This document shows, in pieces, positions 1-7,475 of a stretch of DNA of 10,069 nucleotides. The stretch covers positions 1 through 10,069 of the forward strand of contig JAGHBR010000540.1 in assembly GCA_021160885.1 (NCBI GenBank), in the 5' to 3' direction. The stretch comes from Caldisericaceae bacterium (lineage in GTDB: Bacteria; Calditrichota; Calditrichia; Calditrichales; Calditrichaceae). Every line of letters starts with the position of its first letter. Position 1 is the stretch's first letter. Below the pieces are notes generated by a model. It was not told the origin of the DNA and searched no databases. It was given only the letters and a program-made list of their open reading frames with translations. A program made the position numbers and the translations under genes.

Positions 1-76
1 GATTTACTGAAAATTGATCTTTGAAACTTTTTTCGAAATTAACCAAGCCGGAGAGGTGCGAGAGCGGTCGAATCGG
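1..76 (+). repeat. 76-bp direct repeat, copy 1 (tRNA-Ser upstream region plus tRNA 5' half)
   Basis: Bases 1-76 match 164-239 without gaps at an offset of 163 bp, with about nine substitutions. All of these fall in the first 49 bases; the 27 bases belonging to the tRNA (50-76) are identical. The unit is about 49 bp of AT-rich upstream DNA followed by the acceptor, D arm and start of the anticodon arm of tRNA-Ser(GGA). The copy at 164-239 leads into an intact tRNA and this one into a broken tRNA. This looks like a tandem duplication that included the tRNA promoter region. It may extend left of the window. Confidence 0.85.
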
Positions 77-108
77 TATCCCGATTCTCGGGAGAAATCG
101 TGTGTACC
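50..108 (+). pseudogene. Chimeric tRNA-Ser remnant
   Basis: The remnant begins with the same GGAGAGG acceptor strand and D arm as the intact tRNA-Ser(GGA) at 213. At 77 it departs: the 15-base hairpin at 79-93 (TCCCGA, TTC loop, TCGGGA) is identical to the variable arm of the neighbouring tRNA-Ser(CGA) at 376-390. Bases 95-108 then match the anticodon 3' strand and variable-arm start of tRNA-Ser(GGA) at 249-262. There is no T arm and no 3' acceptor strand, so no cloverleaf can close. It is a mosaic of both neighbours and probably arose by duplication with unequal recombination. It is unlikely to be a working tRNA. Confidence 0.75.
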
Positions 109-163
109 GCTTACGATTTAAGCTTAGGTTGTAATTTTAGAAGCGGAAAACTTAATGGAGCAC

Positions 164-212
164 GATTTGTTGAAAATTGATCTTTGAAACTTTTTTTAAA
201 ATTAAATAAGCT

Positions 213-239
<27 letters not shown>
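164..239 (+). repeat. 76-bp direct repeat, copy 2 (upstream of intact tRNA-Ser-GGA)
   Basis: This is the partner of 1-76. It keeps a better -10-like box (TAAAAT at 197-202, just upstream of the tRNA start at 213) where copy 1 reads TCGAAAT. Copy 2 could therefore still drive transcription while copy 1 may not. No well-spaced -35 box was found, so no promoter is called. Confidence 0.85.
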
Positions 240-299
<60 letters not shown>

Positions 300-329
300 T
301 TTTTATTTTTAAATAAATTGGTTTGATTT

Positions 330-672
<343 letters not shown>

Positions 673-1650
673 ATGGGACATACGCACCATCATTCACACG
701 ACCATTTTGATCCGAATATCCCCACGTTGCGTCTGATGATCACCATGGCGCTAAATTTCAGCATCACGCTTGCTGAATTAATCGGAGGTTTATTAGCTGG
801 TTCTCTTTCGCTGATTTCCGATGCCCTGCACAATTTTAGTGACGGTGTGGCCATTATTATCTCCTACATTGCCTTAAAACTAAGAAATCGTTCAGTTACC
901 GAAAAACATACCTTTGGTTTAAAACGAACCGAGATATTTGCAGCGGCTTTAAATTCCGGCGTGTTGCTGGTTATTACTTTTTACCTTTTTTACCACGCCG
1001 TATTGCGCATAATTCATCCCACCGTTGTTGAAGGCAGCTTAATGATGCTGGTGGCCGGCATTGGGCTGTTAGCTAATGTCATCGGCACCATACTTTTGGC
1101 CCGGCCTTCAAAAGAGAGTATGAATCTTAAATCGGCCTATTTACATTTGTTATCAGATGCCGTTTCTTCATTTGGAGTTTTGCTTGGTGGCTTTGCCATT
1201 TACCAATGGAATATTTACTGGATCGATCCAATTTTAACGATTTTGATCGGCATATACATCTTAAAAGAAAGTTTTCAAATTTTACAGGGATCCATTCATA
1301 TTTTAATGGAAGGGGCGCCACCTGATCTTTCCATTGAAGAAATTAAAAAGGAAATTGAAAATTTGCCTGAAGTAAATGATTTCTATCATATTCACCTGTG
1401 GATGGTGGGTGAAAACGATATCCACATTGAAGGCCACGTTGATGTGCAGGATATGCTTTTGAGCGAAAGCAGTCAGCTGCGATACAAAATCGAACATTTA
1501 CTTCAGGAAAAATTCAACATTAAGCATATTACGCTTCAATTTGAATGCAATCATTGTATTAATGCCAATACCATTGAACGTAAAAAAAATCAAAAGGGAA
1601 TAGTCAAATGTTTGAAGCCGCAATTTACAAAAACCGACGCAATCAATTAA
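673..1650 (+). CDS. CDF-family divalent cation (zinc-type) exporter
   Basis: This 325-residue inner-membrane protein of the cation diffusion facilitator family exports Zn2+ or related divalent metals by proton antiport. The N-terminus is a His-rich metal-binding patch (six His in residues 3-11). Six membrane segments follow, at roughly residues 20-205. The transport site is visible as HxxxD in TM2 (H53, D57) and HxxxD in TM5 (H158, D162), the HD-HD form of CzcD/ZnT-like zinc transporters as opposed to the DD-HD form of YiiP. The TM4-TM5 loop lacks the usual His-rich stretch. The cytosolic C-terminal domain (about 215-295) carries the HIHLW motif and ends in a Cys/His cluster, ECNHC. AAGG about 9 bases upstream is a weak ribosome site. 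The last 43 bp overlap the next gene, suggesting coupled translation. Metal specificity (Zn, Cd or Co) cannot be fixed from sequence alone. Confidence 0.93.
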   Translation: MGHTHHHSHDHFDPNIPTLRLMITMALNFSITLAELIGGLLAGSLSLISDALHNFSDGVAIIISYIALKLRNRSVTEKHTFGLKRTEIFAAALNSGVLLVITFYLFYHAVLRIIHPTVVEGSLMMLVAGIGLLANVIGTILLARPSKESMNLKSAYLHLLSDAVSSFGVLLGGFAIYQWNIYWIDPILTILIGIYILKESFQILQGSIHILMEGAPPDLSIEEIKKEIENLPEVNDFYHIHLWMVGENDIHIEGHVDVQDMLLSESSQLRYKIEHLLQEKFNIKHITLQFECNHCINANTIERKKNQKGIVKCLKPQFTKTDAIN

Positions 1651-2996
1651 TTTCAAAGCTTGATAAGGGAATTCTGCTCTTTTTAGGTAATAACGAATCT
1701 CCCATGAACTACCCGGCTAACGTTTATCCTTTCCGACAGGATAGTACATTTCTCTATTATTTTGGAATTGATTTGCCCGGTCTGGCAGCCATCATTGACC
1801 TTGATGAACAAAACGAAATTTTGTTTGGCGATGACTTTTCTGTGGATGATATTGTCTGGATGGGGCCTCAACCCAAAATGGCTGAATTAGCCGCCAAAGC
1901 TGCGTTAACCCAGGTCGCGCCGTCTGCTCAGCTAAAAGAATATTTAAGCAAAGCCTTGCAACAAGATCGCAAAATTCACTTTCTGCCGCCTTACCGCCAA
2001 GACAACATGATAAAACTACAGGAAATTTTAGGCATCCGGGCCAACCAACTCAAACATTATGCTTCCGTCCCTTTCATCAAAGCAGTGGTTGAGCAAAGAT
2101 CAGTTAAATCAGAAGAAGAAATTGAAGAGATCGAAAAAGCGCTGGACATCACATATCAAATTCATCTGGAAGCCATGAAATCCGTAAGGCCGGGACTTAA
2201 AGAATATGAAGTAGCTGGCATATTACAGGGAAAAGCCTTTAGTTTAGGCGGTCGTCTTTCTTTTCCATTGATTTTCTCGGTGCATGGCGAAATTTTACAC
2301 AATCCTTTCCAATTAAATGAAATGCAAAAAGGACAATTACTGGTAATCGACTGTGGCGGAGAAGCCCCAAGCCGTTACGCGGGCGACATTACGCGTACAC
2401 TTCCTGTAACCGGTAAATTCAGTGAAGAACAAAAAGCCGTTTACCAGATTGTGTTAAACGCCCAGACAACCGCCATTGAAATGATTAAACCTGGCATCAA
2501 ATACCGTGATGTTCATCTGGAAGCGGCGAAAGTGATTACACTTGGGCTAAAAGAATTAGGCCTAATGAAAGGCAATATCGAAGAAGCTGTCCAGGCCGGA
2601 GCTCATGCGCTTTTCTTCCCACATGGCCTGGGCCACATGATGGGGCTGGATGTGCATGATATGGAAGACTTAGGAGAAGATTACGTTGGCTATGATGAAA
2701 AAATCAAACGAAGCGATCAGTTTGGGCTGGCTTATCTTAGACTGGCCAGAGAGCTAAAACCCGGCTTTGTATTAACCGTTGAACCAGGCATCTATTTTAT
2801 TCCGCAACTCATTGACCTGTGGCAAAAAGACAACAAGTTTAGCCAATTCATTAATTACGAACGCCTTGAAGCTTATCGGCATTTTGGCGGTATTCGCATT
2901 GAAGATGATATTCTGGTTACAGAAAATGGCAGCCGCGTGCTGGGTAAATTAATTCCCAAGCAGATCGATGGAATTGAAGCCATTATGCAAGGCTAG
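1608..2996 (+). CDS. M24 metallo-aminopeptidase (Xaa-Pro aminopeptidase, PepP-like)
   Basis: The 462-residue length fits aminopeptidase P, which removes an N-terminal residue preceding proline in the cytoplasm. Residues 1 to about 135 form the AMP_N domain (NRRNQL start, YPFRQDSTFLYYFG). The pita-bread catalytic domain holds all five expected dinuclear-metal ligands: D248, D260 (in GDITRT), H343 (in HGLGHMMGLDVHD), E392 (in TVEPGIYF) and E432 (in GIRIEDD). H339 and H350 match the accessory catalytic histidines. The D248-D260 spacing is one residue longer than in E. coli PepP as I recall it. An AAGGGA ribosome site lies 9-14 bases before the ATG, inside the end of the CDF gene, so the 43-bp overlap is real and not a start error. 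About 40 residues separate the HD motif from the TVEPG motif, as in prolidase/PepP enzymes. A prolidase activity is possible. Confidence 0.94.
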   Translation: MFEAAIYKNRRNQLISKLDKGILLFLGNNESPMNYPANVYPFRQDSTFLYYFGIDLPGLAAIIDLDEQNEILFGDDFSVDDIVWMGPQPKMAELAAKAALTQVAPSAQLKEYLSKALQQDRKIHFLPPYRQDNMIKLQEILGIRANQLKHYASVPFIKAVVEQRSVKSEEEIEEIEKALDITYQIHLEAMKSVRPGLKEYEVAGILQGKAFSLGGRLSFPLIFSVHGEILHNPFQLNEMQKGQLLVIDCGGEAPSRYAGDITRTLPVTGKFSEEQKAVYQIVLNAQTTAIEMIKPGIKYRDVHLEAAKVITLGLKELGLMKGNIEEAVQAGAHALFFPHGLGHMMGLDVHDMEDLGEDYVGYDEKIKRSDQFGLAYLRLARELKPGFVLTVEPGIYFIPQLIDLWQKDNKFSQFINYERLEAYRHFGGIRIEDDILVTENGSRVLGKLIPKQIDGIEAIMQG

Positions 2997-3119
2997 GGTC
3001 TGTTAAATTTGAAGATGATCTTATCGTAATATCAGCTAAGTTTAATAAAAATTTCTGCCGTTCTTATGTTACGATTTTAAAATTCGTATCTTGTGAAAAA
3101 ATTTTCTTATGGGGTCATT

Positions 3120-3818
3120 ATGTGGGTTTTATTGGCAACTGCTATGTCCATCGCTTTTTTTCATACTCTGATGGGGCCGGATCATTATTTGCCTTTTGTT
3201 ATGATTTCTAAAGCACGTCGCTGGAGTATGCCGCGTACACTCATCGTTACCTTTTTTTGCGGTGTTGGCCATGTTTTAAGTTCGGTAGTCATTGGTCTGG
3301 CGGGTATTGCGTTCGGCATTGCGCTGCACAAAATCGAATTGATTGAATCAACGCGTAGCAACATTGCCGCCTACCTGCTGATCGCTTTTGGTTTGCTTTA
3401 TTTTTTATGGGGGCTCCGTCAGGCTTATCGGAACAAACCGCATACGCATCTGCACTTGCACGCCGATGGTCAGCTTCATGAACACCAGCATGTACACACA
3501 CATCACCATGCGCATGTACACCATCAGGAACAAAAGTCCCTTACTCCCTGGGTGCTGTTTTTAATCTTTGTCTTTGGCCCATGCGAACCTTTAATTCCAA
3601 TCTTAATGTACCCGGCTGCTCAAAGCCACTGGTCGGATCTGGCAATTGTGACAATTGGTTTTTCCTTAATCACAATCACAACCATGATTGCCATTGTTTT
3701 CTTTGCATTAAAAGGTTTTGATCTTTTACCGACTGAAAAAATTGAGCGCTATACGCATGCTCTGGCTGGTTTTGTAATTTTAGCCTGTGGACTGGCCATT
3801 CAATTTTTAGGGCTTTGA
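3120..3818 (+). CDS. NicO/UreH-like membrane metal transporter with His-rich loop
   Basis: This is a polytopic membrane protein of 232 residues, in the style of nickel/cobalt permease and UreH-type proteins. TM1 carries H15-X5-D21-H22 (HTLMGPDHYLPF), resembling the His/Asp metal signature of NiCoT/RcnA-like proteins but with one extra residue. TM2 has GHVLSS (H51), and the segment after the loop has GPCEPLIP (153-160). Between them lies a hydrophilic loop with 14 His in 28 residues (108-135), surely metal-binding. About six membrane segments are visible. The start chosen is ATG 3120, with GGGG five bases upstream. A GTG at 3093 would add nine residues but has no ribosome site and sits next to a possible -10 box (TATCTT at 3087-3092, with TTATGT at 3064-3069). 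It follows the CDF/peptidase pair on the same strand after a 100-bp or longer gap. Whether it imports or exports, and which metal, is not visible. Confidence 0.78.
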   Translation: MWVLLATAMSIAFFHTLMGPDHYLPFVMISKARRWSMPRTLIVTFFCGVGHVLSSVVIGLAGIAFGIALHKIELIESTRSNIAAYLLIAFGLLYFLWGLRQAYRNKPHTHLHLHADGQLHEHQHVHTHHHAHVHHQEQKSLTPWVLFLIFVFGPCEPLIPILMYPAAQSHWSDLAIVTIGFSLITITTMIAIVFFALKGFDLLPTEKIERYTHALAGFVILACGLAIQFLGL

Positions 3819-4134
3819 TTAGCGCAAATAAAGCATGGCGTAAATAAGCGCCTCACCGAAACAAACAACCAAACCAGCAAAATAAAACAGGCCTCTCGTT
3901 TGTGCAATTCAAACTTATTTTGCAAAGCCAGAAATGCCATGTACAAAATAAATGGTGTCAATAATGTCTTGTATATGGGCCCATCCAAAGTGAGACAATG
4001 TTAAAGCGGAGAATTGAATATCAAAAGCATAAGGATGAAATTCCCGTAGGGATTTTCGCGTTTTATTCAAACTTAGATTAGCAGCCTGAGAGCATCGGTA
4101 GGCGGGGCAGTCATAGTGGTAAGTTATCTGTTAG
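3819..4134. other. Gene-free stretch between convergent genes, possible decayed membrane gene
   Basis: There is no convincing gene. On the minus strand, 3800-4000 has an open frame with no good ATG or ribosome site. It encodes a strongly hydrophobic, protein-like segment (LLTPFILYMAFLAL, then KFELHKREACFILLVW). It may be the leftover end of a membrane-protein gene, or chance. The remainder (about 4004-4134) shows only a weak imperfect inverted repeat near 4036-4053 and no coding potential. Confidence 0.4.
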
Positions 4135-4176
4135 AAAAATAAAAAGACGCGTCCTATGTCAAGCATAGAACGCGTC
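4135..4176 (-). terminator. Rho-independent terminator of the rpsF-rpsR-rplI end of the operon
   Basis: On the minus strand a 13-bp stem (4176-4164 with 4158-4146, one G-U pair) closes a 5-base loop. It is followed by TTTTTATTTTT (4145-4135). It begins 8 bases past the rplI stop. On the plus strand the same stem is followed by TTTTTATTCTTTT, so it may also stop transcripts arriving from the NicO-like gene. Confidence 0.92.
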
Positions 4177-4183
4177 GTAATTT

Positions 4184-4627
4184 TTATTCTTTTACAACCC
4201 AAACTTTAACGGTTGCTTCTACTTCCGAATGCAGTTTGATAGGCACAGAATAAATGCCTAAGGACTTAATCGGTTCTTCTAGTTGAATCTTACGCCGATC
4301 CACCTCGATGCCCTGAGCAGCTAGAGCCTCGGCAATATTCTGCGAAGTCACTGAACCGAACAATTTGTCTTCTTCACCTACCTGAACCGGAATGGTGCAG
4401 GAGACATTAGCCAGTTTTTTAGCTAACTCTTCGGCCGCTAATTTTTCTTTTTCAACCCGCCAGGATTTTAATTTTAATTCATTTTCCAGACGTTTTTTAT
4501 TTTCTTTGCTTGCAAGGTAAGCAATACCTTTGGGAATCAGAAAATTACGGGCATATCCGTCCTTAACTTTAACGACGTCACCCGTTTTCCCTAAACCCTG
4601 ATAATCTCGACGTAATATTATTTCCAT
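4184..4627 (-). CDS. rplI: 50S ribosomal protein L9
   Basis: The 147-residue length is normal for bacterial L9, which binds 23S rRNA near the L1 stalk and reaches out from the ribosome. The N-terminal domain shows the family pattern: MEIILRRDYQGLGKTGDVV, then VKDGYARNFLIPKG. A charged connecting helix follows (about residues 42-76), then the C-terminal domain with the KLFGSVT motif near residue 88. A strong AAGGTGG ribosome site precedes the ATG. It starts 22 bp after rpsR stops and is the last gene before the terminator at 4135-4176. No odd features. Confidence 0.97.
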   Translation of the reverse strand: MEIILRRDYQGLGKTGDVVKVKDGYARNFLIPKGIAYLASKENKKRLENELKLKSWRVEKEKLAAEELAKKLANVSCTIPVQVGEEDKLFGSVTSQNIAEALAAQGIEVDRRKIQLEEPIKSLGIYSVPIKLHSEVEATVKVWVVKE

Positions 4628-4649
4628 TTTAAACCACCTTTGTTAAATA

Positions 4650-4877
4650 TTACCTTGTAAAATCAGCAACAAAAGGAATTAAGGCCAGATGACGCGCCCG
4701 TTTGATTGCTTTTGCCAATTGTCTTTGATGTTTTGCACAGGTGCCAGTCGTATGGCGCGGAATGATTTTACCCTGTTCGGTCAAAAATTTGAGTAGCTTC
4801 TTTTCTTCTTTAAAATCGATGTAAACCACGCCCTGCTGGCAAAACTGGCAAACACGTTTTCTTCTAAATTTTAACAT
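4650..4877 (-). CDS. rpsR: 30S ribosomal protein S18
   Basis: The 75-residue protein is a normal S18. It has the FRRKRVC start, a central KLLKFLTEQGKIIPRH segment (residues 28-42) and the TGTCAKHQRQLAKAIKRAR rRNA-binding helix. S18 pairs with S6 on the 30S platform. The cysteines C10-x2-C13, with C47-x2-H50, form a possible zinc knuckle, so this looks like the metal-binding (C+) form known among some bacterial ribosomal proteins; zinc binding is inferred. The ribosome site AAGGGG lies before the ATG. It is 12 bp downstream of rpsF. There is no ssb gene between rpsF and rpsR, unlike the order in many other bacteria. Confidence 0.97.
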   Translation of the reverse strand: MLKFRRKRVCQFCQQGVVYIDFKEEKKLLKFLTEQGKIIPRHTTGTCAKHQRQLAKAIKRARHLALIPFVADFTR

Positions 4878-4889
4878 GGTTTCATCCCC

Positions 4890-5387
4890 TTACTTGTTTT
4901 CTTCATCGTTGGTTTGTTCCGCTTCCGGGGTTTTCTCTTCAGCTTTCTCCGGAGCTTCAGTTTCAGGAGCTTGCGCCGGTTTTTCTTCGGCAGCGTGTGG
5001 TTTAGTTACAGGTTCAGTCGTAGCAGATTTTTTAACCGTAGGTTCAACCGGCTTTTTTTCCTGAGCATCTTTTTGCTCTAATTGCATGGCTTTCAGTTTG
5101 CGCTTGTCATAGCGATAGGTTAAATAGCGCAAAACCTTGTCATTAAAATTGTATTCACTTTCCAGTTCTTTGGGGATGTTACCCTCGCCTTCAAATTCAA
5201 TGGAGCCGTAGAAACCGTACTGTTTCTTTTCGATTTCATAGGCCAGACGGCGTTTGCCCCATTTGTCCACCTTGCGGACTTTGCCACCATTCGATGTGAT
5301 GATTGAACTAAAACGTTCAATCGAAGCATCGATTTCTTTTGGCGGCATCAGGCTGTCCAAGATAAAAATCGTTTCGTAAATAGCCAT
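4890..5387 (-). CDS. rpsF: 30S ribosomal protein S6 with long acidic C-terminal tail
   Basis: Residues 1 to about 98 are a standard S6 fold: MAIYETIFILD start, WGKRRLAYEI at 43-52, and KVLRYLTYR at 84-92. S6 binds S18 and 16S rRNA on the 30S platform. The protein is 165 residues long where the S6 core is near 95-100. Residues 100-165 are an extra Glu/Pro/Ala/Lys/Thr-rich, presumably disordered tail, with an acidic end. The ribosome site AAAGGAGGT is near perfect. It heads the rpsF-rpsR-rplI trio, with a hairpin 24 bp upstream and hppA before that. The tail is read in frame with no sign of frameshift. Confidence 0.96.
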   Translation of the reverse strand: MAIYETIFILDSLMPPKEIDASIERFSSIITSNGGKVRKVDKWGKRRLAYEIEKKQYGFYGSIEFEGEGNIPKELESEYNFNDKVLRYLTYRYDKRKLKAMQLEQKDAQEKKPVEPTVKKSATTEPVTKPHAAEEKPAQAPETEAPEKAEEKTPEAEQTNDEENK

Positions 5388-5410
5388 AAGTACCTCCTTT
5401 GGTCTTAACG

Positions 5411-5434
5411 ATTCCTCTGATTGTTCAGAGGAAT
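5411..5434 (-). promoter_or_regulatory. Perfect 10-bp hairpin in the rpsF leader
   Basis: ATTCCTCTGA (5411-5420) and TCAGAGGAAT (5425-5434) are a perfect inverted repeat with a 4-base loop. It sits between the hppA stop (5456) and the rpsF ribosome site. On the minus strand no T run follows, so it is not a standard terminator. It could be a mRNA-processing or stability element, or part of an S6:S18-type autoregulatory leader. S6:S18 leaders are known in other bacteria, but I do not see their conserved CCG element here. Confidence 0.5.
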
Positions 5435-5455
5435 AGGATTTTAGTTAATTAATTA

Positions 5456-7465
5456 TTACAACAGTGGTGCAATTACCAGCGCAACCACCGACATCAATTT
5501 GATCAAAATATTTAAAGACGGACCGGCTGTATCTTTAAAAGGATCCCCAACTGTATCGCCAACCACAGCGGCTTTATGAGCATCTGAACCTTTACCGCCA
5601 AGGGCGCCGGCTTCGATGTATTTTTTGGCGTTGTCCCAGGCTCCGCCGGCATTAGACATAAATACGGCCATTAAAACGCCGCTTACCGTAACGCCGGCCA
5701 GCAATCCACCAAGCATTTCAGCGCCACCTAAAAAGCCAAACAGCACTGGAGTAAAAATGGTCAGTAATCCGGGGACAACCATTCGTTTAATGGCCGCTGC
5801 GGTAGAGATATCCACACACTTGCGGTAGTCGGCTTCGGCTTTACCTTCCAGTAAGCCCGGGATCTCTTTAAACTGGCGACGCACCTCTTTAATCATATCA
5901 AACGCTGCATCGCCGACTGCGCGCAGGGCAAAAGAAGAGAACAGAAATGGCATCATACCGCCAATAAATAAACCTGCCATTACATAAGGATTGGACACAT
6001 CAATATTGGTAATGCCTGCCGTTGTCATAAAGGCACTAAACAAAGCCAATGCTGTTAAAGCGGCGCTACCAATGGCAAAACCTTTACCGATAGCAGCTGT
6101 AGTATTACCAACAGCATCCAGTTTGTCAGTACGTTTTCTTACTTCCGGGCCCAGATCAGTCATCTCAGCAATACCGCCGGCATTGTCCGCAATCGGTCCA
6201 TAAGCATCAACGGCCAGCTGAATGCCAATTGTTGAAAGCATGCCTAAAGCTGCGATGGCAATACCATAGAGTTGTGCCTGATGATAAGCGACCACAATGG
6301 CAATAGCTAACACAATTACCGGTAGAGCCGTACTCAGCATACCCGTTGCCAGACCGGAGATAATATTGGTAGCAACACCGGTTTGTGAAGCTTCGGCAAT
6401 TTTTTGGGCCGGTCTGCGTGATTCGGAAGTGTAATACTCCGTTAAAATACCGATTAATATCCCACCGACTAAACCAGCCAGCAGGGCAATGTAAATATTG
6501 ATGGACCCATTTGGCAAGAAGGCATCGATCACAAAATAGGAAAGGATGGCCATAATCAAACCGGCGCCAAACGTTCCAATGTTTAAGGCCACTTGCGGAT
6601 TACCACCTTCTTTGGTTCTCACAAAAAATGTTCCGACAATTGAAACCAGAATGCCAAAACCGGCCAATACCAGCGGCATTAAAACGTGTTTCAGACTCAT
6701 GGTAGCGCCGATGACCATGGAGCCCACAATGGCACCCACGTAAGATTCAAACAGGTCGGCGCCCATACCGGCCACATCGCCAACATTATCGCCGACATTA
6801 TCGGCAATAACAGCCGGATTACGCGGATCATCTTCCGGAATGCCTGCTTCTACTTTTCCAACCAAATCTGCGCCTACATCGGCAGCTTTGGTGTAAATTC
6901 CACCACCGACGCGTGCAAAAAGCGCAATGGAACTGGCGCCTAAGGAAAAACCGCTAATCACTGGCATCACCATTGTAGTTAAAGCGGTTTTATCTACGCC
7001 AAACAAGTTGGCATAAATAGCAAATAAAACGCTTAGTCCCAAAAGTCCAAGGCCGGCAACACTCATCCCCATAACCGAGCCACCGGCAAAGGCAATTGAT
7101 AATGCTTTGTTCAAACTGCTACGGGCAGCGTTAGCCGTACGTACATTAGCCGCGGTGGCCACCCTCATACCAAAAAAACCGGCCAGTGCTGAGCATGTCG
7201 CGCCAATCACAAACGACAGCGCCACTAATTCTGTGTTTTTGTGCAGGTTACCTAAAAAGAGCAAAACCGCCACAATGATTACAAAAAAGACTAGTACCCG
7301 ATATTCGCGTCTTAAAAAGGCCATCGCCCCCTCACGAATGTAACCGGCAATCCGTTGCATCTGATCCGTTCCAGGGTCTTTTTTATTAACGCTAATGGAA
7401 CGGAACAAAGCGAATCCCAGAGCCAATATGGCACTTGCAATGACAAAAGTAAGATCCAATTCCAT
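5456..7465 (-). CDS. hppA: Membrane-bound ion-pumping pyrophosphatase (K+-dependent type)
   Basis: This 669-residue polytopic membrane enzyme hydrolyses pyrophosphate and pumps H+ and/or Na+ across the membrane. Its length is normal for the K+-dependent group, with about 16 membrane segments. Substrate-site motifs are intact: DVGADLVGKVE (196-206), DNVGDNVGD (222-230), and the C-terminal GDTVGDPFKDTAG. The GNTTAAIGKG motif has A457 and G460 where K+-independent enzymes have Lys and Thr, which marks the K+-stimulated subfamily. Whether the pumped ion is H+, Na+ or both cannot be settled by eye. The ribosome site AAAGGAGA precedes the ATG. It starts 10 bp after pth stops, so it is co-transcribed inside a translation operon, where it may remove pyrophosphate made by tRNA charging and RNA synthesis while conserving energy (inference). 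Confidence 0.97.
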   Translation of the reverse strand: MELDLTFVIASAILALGFALFRSISVNKKDPGTDQMQRIAGYIREGAMAFLRREYRVLVFFVIIVAVLLFLGNLHKNTELVALSFVIGATCSALAGFFGMRVATAANVRTANAARSSLNKALSIAFAGGSVMGMSVAGLGLLGLSVLFAIYANLFGVDKTALTTMVMPVISGFSLGASSIALFARVGGGIYTKAADVGADLVGKVEAGIPEDDPRNPAVIADNVGDNVGDVAGMGADLFESYVGAIVGSMVIGATMSLKHVLMPLVLAGFGILVSIVGTFFVRTKEGGNPQVALNIGTFGAGLIMAILSYFVIDAFLPNGSINIYIALLAGLVGGILIGILTEYYTSESRRPAQKIAEASQTGVATNIISGLATGMLSTALPVIVLAIAIVVAYHQAQLYGIAIAALGMLSTIGIQLAVDAYGPIADNAGGIAEMTDLGPEVRKRTDKLDAVGNTTAAIGKGFAIGSAALTALALFSAFMTTAGITNIDVSNPYVMAGLFIGGMMPFLFSSFALRAVGDAAFDMIKEVRRQFKEIPGLLEGKAEADYRKCVDISTAAAIKRMVVPGLLTIFTPVLFGFLGGAEMLGGLLAGVTVSGVLMAVFMSNAGGAWDNAKKYIEAGALGGKGSDAHKAAVVGDTVGDPFKDTAGPSLNILIKLMSVVALVIAPLL

Positions 7466-7475
7466 AACTTCTCCT

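Noticed and set aside
3093..3119. GTG start nine codons upstream for the NicO-like protein
   Set aside because: It has no ribosome site and lies directly next to a possible -10 box. The ATG at 3120 has GGGG at good spacing.
4876..5064. Ser/Ala-rich plus-strand frame
   Set aside because: It is the antisense of the low-complexity S6 tail.
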